Shown here: one piece after another, positions 24,474-36,067 of the stretch
Numbering within the stretch: the stretch's first letter is position 1
Layout: the number at the start of each line of letters is the position of its first letter
Source of the DNA: Manihot esculenta
Lineage: Eukaryota; Streptophyta; Magnoliopsida; Malpighiales; Euphorbiaceae
Direction: 5' to 3'
Length of the DNA stretch: 64,000 nucleotides
Assembly: GCF_001659605.2 (NCBI RefSeq)
Contig: NC_035175.2
Location: 32,645,705 to 32,709,704 of the forward strand
Translations under genes and position numbers: made by a program
Notes under the pieces: model-generated
Told to the model about the DNA's origin: nothing
What the model saw: the letters and a program-made list of their open reading frames with translations, nothing else
Databases searched by the model: none

Positions 24474-26093
24474 CTAATCATATAAGTATCTAATACTCAT
24501 AGACCTAGTGTGCTGATCATGCTTGACCTGTGAAAGAGGCTTGGTCAGTGGATTTGCAATGTTGTCATTTGTGTCTACTTTGCATATTTTGATATCTCCT
24601 CTATCAATGATCTCTCGAATAAGGTGATATCGCCTGAGTATATGTTTAGATCTCTGGTGAGATCTGGGCTCTTTTGCCTGTGCTATGGCACCGTTATTAC
24701 CATAATAAAGATCCATAGGATTTGCAATGCTGGGAACCATTCCCAACTCTATGATGAACTTCTTCATCTAGACTGCCTCTTTAGCTGCATCTGATGCTGC
24801 TATATACTCAGCTTCTATTGTAGAATCTGCTACAGTGCTCTGCTTGGAACTTTTCCAACTAACAACTCCACCATTTAAAGTGAATACGAATCCTGACTGC
24901 GATCTGAAGTCATCTATGTCGGTTTGGAAACTAGCATCTGTGTAACCACTTATAACTAGCTCGTCTTCCAATCCTCCATAAACTAGGAATGCATCCTTAG
25001 TCTTTCTAAGGTACTTTAGGATATTCTTAACAGCTGTCCAGTGACTTTCACCGGGATCTGCCTGATATCTGCTTGTTGTGCTCAAGGCATATGAGACGTC
25101 TGGTCTAGTACATAACATGACATACATGATAGATGCAATAGCAGAAGCATAAGGGATCTTATTCATCCGTTCACGCTCATCAGATGTTATAGGACATTGA
25201 TTCTTGCTAAGATGAATACCATGAGACATGGGCAAGAATCCTCTTTTGGAATCTTGCATGCTGAACCTTTTCAGCACCTTGTTAATATAAGTACTTTGAC
25301 TCAGACCGATTATCCTCTTGGATCTATCCCGATAGATCTTAACCTTTTGCAAGGTAGGGATATCATTTCCAATGAGTAATATGTCATCCCCATATAGGAC
25401 TAGAAACACAACTGCACTCCCACTAACCATCTTGTAAACACAAGGTTCATCTTCATTTTTGATGAATCCAAAGTCCCTGACTGTTTCATCAAAACGAAGA
25501 TTCTAGCTCCGAGAAGCTTGCTTCAATCCATAAATAGATCTCTGAAGCTTGCAAATCTTTCTAGAATTCTCAGGGATTACAAAACCCTTAGGTTGTGTCA
25601 TGTACACATCCTCGAGCAAAAGTTCACGACTGTCAGTCATGAGAAATCCATATCTCTCAGGCTGATGACGTGTCCTATCAGATCTGCATGGGACTTGTGT
25701 CACCTTTTCAGTTTCCACAACTGTTTGTGGTTCTGAAAGTGGTTCTACTAGCGGTTCAATGCTCTCTTGTGGTACTTGAGTTTCCTCAAGTCGCAATGTA
25801 CTCCCACTGAATCTCTGAGAGATAAATTCCTTTTCTAAAAAGGTACCATTTCGAGCAACAAACACTTTGTTCTCTGAGGGAATATAGAAATAGTATCCTT
25901 TGGTTTCCTTAGGATACCCCACAAAATTGCACTTGATAGATTTTGGAGCTAGCTTATCTGAAATTGGGCATTTCATATAAGCCTCACAACCCCAAATCTT
26001 AAGAAAAGACAAATTGGGCAATTTCCCAGTCCATAACTCATATGGTGTCTTTTCAACCGCTTTCGATGGTACTCGGTTTAAAATGAATGCAGT
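24474..26093 (-). pseudogene. Copia integrase C-terminus, RT and RNase H, broken
   Basis: Minus-strand reading from 26093: integrase C-terminal part (LNRVPSK, WGCEAYMK, VGYPKETKGYY), RT (SIYGLKQASRS, catalytic LYGDDILLIGND), then RNase H (SGYTDASFQTD, EAEYIAASDA) and the C-terminus. Compared with complete plant copia proteins the N-terminal half of RT is missing. LLLED (about 25608-25622) runs straight into VYMTQPKGF, a loss of roughly 110 codons. A second loss of about 25 codons joins LQKVK to IYRDRSK near 25341. Stops: TAG 25503-25505 (a TGG codon in relatives) and TAG 24768-24770. Confidence 0.9.
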
Positions 26094-26429
26094 TGTAATA
26101 CCCGGCTAGACTCCGGTATCGGAATTCCTACCGTCCGGTGGAATCTCGGATGTCGGAAGCCTCTAGTAGGGTAGAAACATGTTTTCTTAAAATGTTTTAA
26201 TGTATTTCATGATTTTAAGTAAAAAGGAAATGAGTTTTTGCATGAAAACAACCTTGGAGGAAAACTCAGGTTCGGCCGCCGAACATGCAGGCATTTCGGG
26301 TGTGCCTTAGGCCCCCGAAGGCATAAGTGAGGGAAGTCCAAGTTCGGCCGCCGAACCTCAAGTTCGGTCGCCGAACATGGCATGCATGCGGAGGCACGTT
26401 CGGCCCCCGAACGTGGCCTGGCCAGCCAC

Positions 26430-26437
26430 TATAAAAG
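26430..26437 (+). promoter_or_regulatory. LTR TATA box (E 5' LTR)
   Basis: TATAAAAG after GGCCAGCCAC, about 337 bp into the LTR. Expected start of the genomic RNA is about 30 bp further on. Confidence 0.78.
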
Positions 26438-27333
26438 GGTCCCTTAGCCGAAAACGGGTGAGCTTTTCTCCCCATTTTCGGCCAAGGTGAGCTCTCCTCC
26501 GTCCCTCACCAATCTCTGAGTTCTTCCTTCAAATCTTTCACGATTTTCACAAGTTTTCATCTTGTTTTGAAGATTTTCAAGTTTTGAGCAAGTTTTGAGC
26601 TTGGAGACCCAAGGAAGTTGAAAATCTCCCATCTCCAAGATTAGGTCGTCTCTCTCTCGATCTTCAAGAGGTAAGAGCCGATCTTAAGCTCATTGCATGT
26701 TTTAAGTAAGTTTTATGAAGATCTATGGGGTAGAAGGCATGTTTAGCTTATGGTTAGGTTTATGAGTTTATGATGTGTTTTTGAACAATGTGGCTTGCAA
26801 ATGCATGATTGATGTGTTGTAGATGGGGTTTTAGATAGTTTGAAGCCCCTAGGAGCTTGTATGCTTGTGTATGTGTGTTGTAGAATAGGTTTATGCATGT
26901 TTGGATGGAATGGGAGGCGTATATGCATAGAAGAGCTGAGTTTCTGCCACAAAGGGAGAAACCAGGTTCGGCAGCCGAAGGAACTTTCGGCCGCCGAACA
27001 TGCTTGTGGAAGCAGCCTTCGGCTGCCGAAGCTTGCTCCCGAAAGGAGACTTTCGTCTCTGTCTGGGAGTTTCGGCCGCCGAAAGTGCCGCCGAACATGC
27101 ATGAGTTTCGCCTCTGTCTGGGAGTTTCGGCCGCCGAAGGTGCCGCCGAACCTGCCTGACTTTCGACTCTGGAGGGACTTTCGGCCGCCGAACCTGCCGC
27201 CGAAAGTGCCCTGTCCAGCCTTCCTTTGCATGTTCTTGCATGGATGTTTTGAGGTGTTTTAGAGGGTTTTTGGGGGATGTTTTCATAGTCATGTTATAGT
27301 ATGTTGGTCCCTCATTTGAGTCCACCTGTGTAG

Positions 27334-27404
27334 GTTCGGACCCGAGGAACCGAGGACCTCAGCAGTGAGTCAGCTGCTTCAGTCAGTGTCAGAGCTAGCC
27401 AGAG
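27334..27404 (+). other. Conserved exon-like block in E 5' LTR
   Basis: Preceded by GAGTCCACCTGTGTAG and followed by GTGAGT. Counterparts with the same borders occur at 40422-40500 (array), 62941-63010 (H) and 12119-12205 (C1, minus), although the surrounding LTRs diverge. The reading as a 5'-UTR exon is inference. Confidence 0.5.
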
Positions 27405-27601
27405 GTGAGTAGAATAACTCTTTATGTTTCAAGTAAATAAATCAGTTTTGAGCATGTTCATGCATCACGGATGCCATGTGATATTTTAGGTTGTTTGCAT
27501 TAGAAATCACGAATATGTCGTATTGCATAATATGTTGTTAATGTGGATGAATGTTGAATGATCCATTAGCCCTCATATGTTATGACGTGATGATATGATA
27601 T

Positions 27602-27753
27602 GGAAGTCCAGGTGTGGCCTGCACTACGCCCCTGGCACTATGTAAGAGAAAGACCGGATGTGGCCTGCACTACGCCCCCGGCACCATTGGTTATGTATGT
27701 TATGTTATGTATAAGAGAAAGACTAAGTGTGGCCTGCACTACGCCCCTGGCAT
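27602..27753 (+). repeat. Minisatellite in E 5' LTR
   Basis: Three spaced copies of GTGTGGCCTGCACTACGCCC with CCTGGCA. The same array lies at 35290-35440 in the 3' LTR. Confidence 0.8.
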
Positions 27754-28382
27754 GATTGGAATATGTAGAGGGCTAAATGGTGACAAGTTCATCCTTGATA
27801 TGATTAGTTGTGATGTGATGCATTTCATGATAGCATGTGTTTTAAATGCTTTATTATTCTGCTCACTGGGCTCTAGTAGCTCACCCCTCTCCCAAATTCC
27901 CCAGGTTTGCAGGTACAGGGTAGACCAGGAGGTCAGCAAGAGTATTGAAGTCATTTGTATGTAATAGATAGAATGTGGACATGATAAAATGTAAAGTTAT
28001 GAATAGTTTTGTAATGTAATGATATTGAGGATTAGAGGTTGTGCTTGACCTATGTGTAAGGTATCCCTTTTAATGCATGATCCTAGATCTTTTATGATGT
28101 TTATGTAAACCAACTCAACACATGTTGTATTTGCCCATTGGGGCATTGATGAGATCCCACAGAGGGGTCAATGTTTATGATTATGTCTATGTTCAGTGCA
28201 TGCACAGGTTGAGTTTGGTGTTTGAATGAAAGAAAAGTTTTAATTTTTATGTATGTTGTTGATCATGTATGGGATTAAATAGGTTTACAGGTTGCATGTC
28301 AGGCGTGCTACGGGTCCCGACGGCCTTAAGCCGACTTGGATCCTAGCGCCGGTAGCGGTCCGATTTTTGGGTCGTTACAGAA

Positions 28383-28395
28383 TGGTATCAGAGCC
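28383..28395 (+). other. Primer-binding site of element E
   Basis: TGGTATCAGAGCC, 3 bases after the LTR end, complementary to initiator tRNA-Met. Shortly downstream CTAGGT and ACCTAG form an inverted repeat, also present in B and D. Confidence 0.92.
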
Positions 28396-28578
28396 CTAGG
28401 TTCATATGATCGGACCTAGAGTGTCGGGCTCATAGATGTTATAGAAGGTCAAGCACAGTAGGAAAGGTCATGTCCACTAGGATAGGATGTGGAGTCCTGT
28501 CTTATATAATGATGTGAAATGCCATGATAATATGCATGTGCATTAATGTTATGATTGTTATGTGACGTATGTGATGCG

Positions 28579-28602
28579 GGTTCATGTGTTCCCACATGAA
28601 CC
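28579..28602 (+). other. Leader hairpin of element E
   Basis: Perfect 10-bp arms GGTTCATGTG / CACATGAACC with loop TTCC, 48 nt before the gag ATG. The stem is conserved with D while the loop differs. Candidate packaging or dimerisation signal (inference). Confidence 0.65.
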
Positions 28603-28626
28603 ATATGATGCTAATGTTTATGTGTT

Positions 28627-28642
28627 TTGTGCTGTTTTTCAG
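28627..28642 (+). promoter_or_regulatory. Splice-acceptor-like site before gag (E)
   Basis: TTGTGCTGTTTTTCAG sits 8 bases before the gag ATG at 28651. Pyrimidine-rich tract plus CAG fits a plant 3' splice site. Sequence evidence only. Confidence 0.45.
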
Positions 28643-28650
28643 AAAACAGG

Positions 28651-31600
28651 ATGAGAGAAACTCGTCGATCTGCGCGATTGACTGGAGTGCCACCTGAGGA
28701 TGAGGGCATGAGCGCCCGTCCTCCTACATTGCCTAGGGCAATGTCTAGTAGGTCTAACAGAGAAAGAGCAGTAAGAGACCCTAGAAGGTCTCTGGATCTG
28801 GGTAGGAGCAGATCAGTGAGGGGAACAGTTCAGGGAGGAATGTCAGAAGACATGGGGGATGATATGGACGTAGAGCAGAGGAGGGATGGCAGTCTGGGAG
28901 TTAGCATGTCAGAAGAGGGAATGGGAGAGTCCCAAGGAGGCACTCAGGCCTCGGGATTTGTTCAGCCACCCCACTACCCACACTTCTCACAAAATCCCGG
29001 GTATTCGATGGGAGGTACATCGGATTACCCTAGTTTTACCCCTTATCCCACACAGATGCCATACCCACCCTACTACCCACCATATTCACAATACCCAATG
29101 TATCCACCCCCACCTTACTATCCAAACCCAGCAAACCCTACCTCAGAAAATGTTGCACCTCCTCCACCATCAGCAGAACCCACAGTTCCAGCAACCCATA
29201 TGCCTAAGCCTAGCTTATCTGGTGGGAGCAAGGTCAAGATGACCGACTATATGAAGTTGGGTGCTCCTTAGTTTGAAACCGGTGATGACCCGTTTGTGTA
29301 CCTTGAGAGGGTTAAAACAATTACAGATGAGATAGGGGCAGATGACAGTAGAGCCATCCAGATGGCTGGGTTCACATTAAAATGCAAAAAAGCCCATGAG
29401 TGGTTTAAGAACTATGTGAGCCTGAGGTTGGATAGCCTATCATGGGAGGAGTTTGCAAATGAATTTGCAGGATGGGCTTTTCCTGACAGTTCAAGAGAAT
29501 TGAAGATGATTGAGTTTGAACAGTTAAGGCAGACAGAGGAAATGGGTGTAGAGGAGTACACCGACAGATTCTTGGAGCTGTTGCCGTTTGCAGGGCAAAC
29601 TCTTAACACAGATCAGAAGAAGTCAAGGAGGTATATCATGAAACTTCACTCCAGGTATTCCTCCTTGATCCAGTCTGCAGATAGGGAGAGCTTCCATGCC
29701 ATAGTGGATATGGCTAGGAGGATGGAGGCTAGTGCTATCATCGAGGGGAGAGTCAAGCAGACAGTGGCACAACCTTCTGGTTCTAAGACCCCAGGCTCTT
29801 CTTCTATGAGTGCAGCAGCTTCAGGTAGTAAAAAGTGGGACAGAGGCTCTAGGAAGTCTAAGAAGAACAAGTTCTGGAATAAGGTTAAGTCCAGTCTGGG
29901 ATTTGGAGGTGGCTCAAGCTTTGGTGCGGATAATGCAGTTTGTGCAAGGTGTGGTAAGCCACACAGGGGAGTATGTCGGTTTGGGACGACAGCCTGTTAC
30001 AGATTTGGTCAGGAGGGGCATATGTCTCGAGAATGTCCAAGAGCAGCCCCGGTGGCACAGTCCCAGCAGACAGCTTCAGGTAGTGTAGCGCAGCCAGCAA
30101 CTCCAGCCACGACTCAGGCCAGTGGCAGAGGTAGAGGGAGAGGGGCAGCCTCTTCTTCAGCGGGTTTCAGAGGTGAAGGTCCATCAGCTCCAGCACGGAT
30201 CTTCACAATGACACAGCAGGAGGCAGATGCATCTAACACCGTGGTGGCAGGTAACTTAGTCATTGGTTGTTCAGATGTGTATGCCTTGATGGACCCTGGT
30301 GCATCTCATTCTTTTATTGCTCCGAGAGCCGTTGAGAGGTTGGGGTTGATGATCTCTGGGTTAGAGTGTCCTCTCTGGGTCAGTGGACCCAAGTGTGATC
30401 CATCAGTGGCAGAGTCAGTCTGCCAGTGTAGTCCTGTGTTTGTTGAGGGAAGATGCTTGTCCGCTGACCTTGTGGTTCTAGACTTGACAAATTTCGATGT
30501 CATTCTAGGGATGGACTGGTTATCTACCCATGGTGCTACCTTGGACTGCAGGGACAAGGTAGTCAGGTTCAGAGGTCAGGATGGGTCAGAGGTAGTTTTC
30601 AGAGGAGACAGGAGGGGTACACCTAGAGGTCTGATATTAGCTCTTCAGGCTCGTAGGTTGCTTAGGAAGGGATGTCAGGGGTATTTGGCTCATGTGAGAG
30701 AGCTTAGCAGTCAGGTTAGAGAGCCCGCCTCGGTGCCGGTGGTCAGAGAGTTTTTGGATGTGTTCCCAGACGAACTGCCAGGTTTACCACCTGCTAGGGA
30801 GATAGAGTTCGAGATAGAACTGATCCCTGGAACCTGACCGATCTCTATCCCTCCTTATAGGATGGCACCAGTAGAGTTGAAGGAATTGAAAGAACAGTTG
30901 CAAGAGCTGGTAGACAAGGGCTTCATCCGACCGAGTACCTCACCCTGGGGTGCTCCAGTCTTGTTTTTCAGAAAGAAGGATGGATCCCTTAGACTTTGTA
31001 TCGACTACAGGCAGTTGAACAAAGTCACTACTAAGAATAGGTACCCTTTGCCAAGGATCGATGATCTATTCGACCAGCTAGCAGGAGCGGGTTGTTTCTC
31101 CAAAATAGATCTGAGGTCCGGGTATCATCAGCTGAGGATCAGAGAGGAAGATGTGCCAAAGACAGCTTTCAAGACCAGATATGGGCATTTTGAGTTCCTT
31201 GTAATGCCGTTCGGGTTAACCAACGCCCCTGCAGCATTCATGGATCTCATGAACAGAGTGTTTAACCAGTACCTGGATCACTTCGTTATTGTCTTCATAG
31301 ATAATATCTTAGTGTATTCCAGGAATGCAGAGGAGCATGCCCATCATCTGAGGTTGGTTCTACAGACCTTGAGGGAGCATGGCTTATATGCCAAGTTCTC
31401 CAAGTGTGAGTTCTGGCTGAGGAGCATTTCATTCTTGGGGCATGTTGTGATAGAAAATGGGATAGAGGTGGACCCCAAGAAGGTAGAAGCTGTGGCTAAC
31501 TGGCCTAGACCCACTTCCGTGACAGAGATTAGAAGTTTCTTGGGTTTGGCAGGTTACTACAGGAGGTTCGTTCAGGACTTCTCAAAGATTGCAGCTCCTC

Positions 31601-33634
31601 TGACCAGACTAACCAGGAAAAATCAGAAGTTTGTGTGGACCGACCAGTGCAAAGAGAGTTTTGAAGAGCTTAAGAAGAGGTTAACATCAGCACCAGTGTT
31701 AGCTTTGCCAGCTAACAATGAGGATTTCACAGTTTTCTGTGATGCGTCCCGTGTGGGACTAGGTTGTGTGTTAATGCAAAATGAAAGGGTAATCGCTTAT
31801 GCTTCTAGACGGCTAAAGAAGCATGAGTTGAATTACCCCACACATGACCTGGAGATGGCAGCAGTAATCTTTGCACTCAAGATGTGGAGGCACTACCTCT
31901 ATGGGGTTAAATGTGAGATCTTCACGGATCATAAGAGCCTACAGTACATCCTGAGTCAAAGAGATTTGAACTTGAGACAGAGAAGATGGGTAGAGCTGCT
32001 GAGTGATAGATTGCAAGATTCAGTACCATCCGGATAAGGCGAATGTTGTGGCAGACGCCTTAAGACGGAAATCACTCGGCAGTTTATCCCACATATCGGC
32101 AGAGAGGAGGCCAGTGGTGAAGGAGTTTTACAAGCTCATTGAGGAAGGTCTACAGTTGGAATTGTCTGGTACAGGTGCTTTGGTAGCCCAGATGAGAGTG
32201 GCACCCGTGTTTCTGGAGCAGGTGGCTCAGAAACATCATGAGGACCCAGAGTTAGTGAAGATTGCCAGGACTGTTCAGTCAGGCAAAGATAGTGAGTTCA
32301 GATTCGACAGCAAAGGGATCCTCCGCTATGGGAGCAGACTATGTGTACCAGATGACATAGGGCTAAAAGGAGACATTATGAGAGAGGCTCATAATGCAAG
32401 ATACATCGTTCACCCCGAAGCCACCAAGATGTATCAAGATCTGAAGAAGGTTTATTGGTGGCCAGCTATGAAGAAAGAAGTGGCACAGTTTGTGTCAGCC
32501 TGCGAAGTGTGTCAGAGGGTGAATCTGGAACATCAGAAGCCGGCTAGAATGCTTAACCCGCTACCTATTCCAGAGTGAAAATGGGAGAATGTTGCTATGG
32601 ACTTCGTAGTGGGGTTACCGGCGACATCCAACAGATTGGACTCCATATGGATGATTGTGGACAGACTCACCAAATCTGCTCACTTCATCCCTGTCAGGAG
32701 TGGCTATTCTGTGGACAAGTTGGCGCAGGTGTATGTTGATGAGATCGTCAGGCTGCATGGGGTTCCTGTTTCAATAGTGTCCGATAGAGGGCCCCAGTTC
32801 ACCTCCAGATTTTGGCGGAGTCTATAGAACGCCATGGGTACCAGGTTGGATTTTAGCACTGCTTTCCATCCACAGACGGACGGACAATCAGAAAGGACCA
32901 TCCAGACCATAGAGGATATGCTTAGAATGTGTGTGCTGGACTTTGGCGGTTCTTGGTGGCAGCATCTACCCTTGGTGGAGTTTGCCTACAATAACAGCCA
33001 TCATGCTAGCATCGGAATGGCCCCATATGAAGCTTTGTATGGGAGGAAGTGCAGATCACCTGTTTGCGGGGAAGAAGTTGGAGAAAAGGCCTTGGCAGGG
33101 CCTGAGCTAGTAGAGATTACCAGCAGGGTAGTACCCATAATCAGAGAAAGGATCAAGACTGCTGCAAGCAGACAGAAGAGTTATGGAGACATCCGCAGAA
33201 GACAGGTAGAGTTTCAGGAGGGGGATCTGATATTGCTCAAGGTGTCTCCAATGAAAGGAGTGCTTCGGTTCGGAAAGAAAGGTAAACTGGCTCCACGATA
33301 CATCGGACCCTTTGAAGTCTTGCAAAAGATTGGGAATGTGTCGTACAAGCTGGATTTACCTGCTTCAATGGAAAGAATCCATCCGGTTTTCCATGTTTCA
33401 ATGTTGAGGAAGTTTGTGTCAGATCCGAGCAAGGTTCTTAGTTAGCCTGATGTGGAGGTCCAAGAGGATCTCACCTATGTTGAACAGCCAGTACGGATCA
33501 TAGACACCCAGATCAAAAAGCTAAGAAACAAGGAAATCCCGATGGTGAAAGTCCTGTGGAACCACCATAATTTGGAAGAATGCACTTGGGAGATACGGGA
33601 GTCCATGCTCCAGCAATACCCTTATCTTTTCTAA
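28651..33634 (+). pseudogene. Element E gag-pol, multiply broken
   Basis: Gag starts at ATG 28651 (MRETRRSARLTG). In order: proline/tyrosine-rich stretch, gag core, knuckles CARCGKPHRGVC and CYRFGQEGHMSREC (the second Cys of the latter is Phe), protease DPGASHSF (about 30292), RT, RNase H, integrase and chromodomain. Stops: TAG 29269-29271, TGA 30835-30837, TGA 32576-32578, TAG 32825-32827, TAG 33443-33445. A 2-bp loss near 32007 shifts the frame at the RNase H/integrase boundary. RT reads FIDNILVYS, so a catalytic Asp is Asn (about 31295-31315). The element inserted as a full copy and decayed later, except that the TGA at 30835 is shared with A. Confidence 0.96.
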
Positions 33635-33704
33635 GGTTAGTTCTTATATGTTTCATGTGTTTTATGTGTATGATATGTTGTATGCCTTGCATGTGCTAGT
33701 TGAG

Positions 33705-33741
33705 GAACATTCGGGGACGAATGTTTTTAAGGGGGGGAGAA
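33705..33741 (+). other. Hairpin and PPT of element E
   Basis: Hairpin arms GAACATTCG / CGAATGTTT (33705-33726, one end mismatch), then AAGGGGGGGAGAA (33729-33741) directly before the 3' LTR. Confidence 0.8.
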
Positions 33742-36067
33742 TGTAATACCCGGCTAGACTCCGGTATCGGAATTCCTACCGTCCGGTGGAATCTCGGATG
33801 TCGGAAGCCTCTAGTAGGGTAGAAACATGTTTTCTTAAAATGTTTTAATGTATTTCATGATTTTAAGTAAAAAGGAAATGAGTTTTTGCATGAAAACAAT
33901 CTTGGAGGAAAACCCAGGTTCGGCCGCCGAACCTCAAGTTCGACCGCTGAACATGCAGGCATTTCGGGTGTGCCTTAGGCCCCTGAAGGCATAAGTGGGG
34001 GAAGTCCAGGTTCGGCCGCTGAACCTCAAGTTCGGCCGCCGAACCTCAAGTTCGGCCGCCGAACATGGCATGCATGCGGAGGCACGTTCGGCCCCCGAAC
34101 GTGGCCTGGCCAGCCACTATAAAAGGGTCCCTTAGCCGAAAACGGGCGAGCTTTTCTCCCCATTTTCGGCAAAGGTGAGCTCTCCGCCGTCCCTCACCAA
34201 TCTTTGAGTTCTTCCTTCAAATCTTTCACGATTTTCACAAGTTTTCATCTTGTTTTGAAGATTTTCAAGTTTTGAGCAAGTTTTGAGCTTGGAGACCCAA
34301 GGAAGTTGAAAATCTCCCATCTCCAAGATTAGGTCGTCTCTCTCTCGATCTTCAAGAGGTAAGAGCCGATCTTAAGCTCATTGCATGTTTTAAGTAAGTT
34401 TTATGAAGATCTATGGGGTAGAAGGCATGTTTAGCTTATGGTTAGGTTTATAAGTTTATGATGTGTTTTTGAACAATGTGGCTTGCAAATGCATGATTGA
34501 TGTGTTGTAGATGGGGTTTTAGATAGTTTGAAGCCCCTAGGAGCTTGTATGCTTGTGTATGTGTGTTGTAGAATAGGTTTATGCATGTTTGGATGGAATG
34601 GGAGGCATATATGCATAGAAGAGCTGAGTTTCTGCCACAAAGGGAGAAACCAGGTTCGGCGGCCGAAGGAACTTTCGGCCGCTGAACATGCTTGTGGAAG
34701 CAGCCTTTGGCTGCCGAAGCTTGCCCCCGAAAGGAGACTTTCGTCTCTGTCTGGGAGTTTCGGCCGCCGAAAGTGCCGCCGAACATGCATGAGTTTTGCC
34801 TTTGTCTGGGAGTTTCGGCCGCCGAAGGTGCCGCCGAACCTGCCTGTCTTTCGGCTCTGGAGGGACTTTCGGCCGCCGAACCTGCCGCCGAAAGTGCCCT
34901 GTCCAGCCTTCCTTTGCATGTTCTTGCATGGATGTTTTGAGGTGTTTTAGAGGGTTTTTGGGGGATGTTTTCAGAGTCATGTTATAGTATGTTGGTCCCT
35001 CATTTGAGTCCACCTGTGTAGGTTCGGACCCGAGGAACTGAGGATCTCAGCAGTGAGTTAGCTGCTTCAGTCAGTGTCAGAGCTAGCCAGAGGTGAGTAG
35101 AATAACTCTTTATGTTTCAAGTAAATAAATCAGTTTTGAGCATGTTCATGCATTACGGATGCCATGTGATATTTTAGGTTGTTTGCATTAGAAATCACGA
35201 ATATGTCGCATTGCATAATATGTTGTTGATGTGGATGAATGTTGAATGATCCATTAGCCCTTATATGTTATGACGTGATGATATGATATGGAAGTCCAGG
35301 TGTGGCCTGCACTACGCCCCTGGCACTATGTAAGAGAAAGACCGAATGTGGCCTACACTACGCCCCCGGCACCATTGGTTATGTATGTTATGTTATGTAT
35401 AAGAGAAAGACCAGGTGTGGCCTGAACTACGCCCCTGGCATGATTGGAATATGTAGAGGGCTAAATGGTGACAAGTTCATCCTTGATATGATTAGTTGTG
35501 ATGTGATGCATTTCATGATAGCATGTGTTTTAAATGCTTTATTATTCTGCTCACTGGGCTCTAGTAGCTCACCCCTCTCCCAAATTCCCCAGGTTTACAG
35601 GTACAGGGTAGACCAGGAGGTCAGCAAGAGTATTGAAGTCATTTGTATGTAATAGATAGAATGTGGACATGATAAAATGTAAAGTTATGAATAGTTATGT
35701 AATGTAATGATATTGAGGATTAGAGGTTGTGCTTGACCTATGTGTAAGGTATCCCTTTTAATGCATGATCCTAGATCTTTTATGATGTTTATGTAAACCA
35801 ACTCAACACATGTTGTATTTGCCCATTGGGGTATTGATGAGATACCACAGAGGGGTCGATGTTTATGATTATGTCTATGTTCAGTGCATGCACAGGTTGA
35901 GTTTGGTGTTTGAATGAAAGAAAAGTTTTAATTTTTATGTATGTTGTTGATCATGTATGGGATTAAACAGGTTTACAGGTTGCATGTCAGGCTTGCTACG
36001 GGTCCCGGCGGCCTTAAGCCGACCTAGATCCTAGCGCCGGTAGCGGTCCGATTTTCGGGTCGTTACA
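33742..36067 (+). repeat. Element E 3' LTR
   Basis: 2,326-bp partner of 26094-28379, slightly longer because of an extra palindromic unit near 34040. TATA box at 34118-34125, minisatellite 35290-35440. Scattered substitutions against the 5' LTR argue for a fairly old insertion; I did not count them. Confidence 0.95.

Larger units (their letters stand above)
26094..28379 (+). repeat. Element E 5' LTR
   Basis: 2,286 bp, TGTAATACCCGGC ... GGGTCGTTACA. In order it holds palindromic TTCGGCCGCCGAA motifs, a TATA box, a donor-like TCTTCAAGAG/GTAAG (GT at 26671), a second palindrome cluster (26960-27200), an acceptor-like CACCTGTGTAG, an exon-like block (27334-27404), a minisatellite and a conserved end rich in CGGC/GCCG. 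Confidence 0.95.
26094..36067 (+). mobile_element. Element E: full-length Tekay-type chromovirus
   Basis: Complete plus-strand element of 9,974 bp: LTRs 26094-28379 and 33742-36067, PBS 28383, gag-pol 28651-33634, PPT 33729-33741. Flanks are GCAGT (26089-26093) and GCAGC (36068-36072). The two copia flanks rejoin in frame (GYALEKA to FILNRVPSK) when one 5-bp copy is removed. This shows GCAGC was the target and one copy later changed C to T. Confidence 0.97.

Noticed and set aside
28383..28395. tRNA-like match at TGGTATCAGAGCC sites
   Set aside because: Only 12-13 bases complementary to a tRNA 3' end, at LTR-adjacent positions: primer-binding sites, not tRNA genes.
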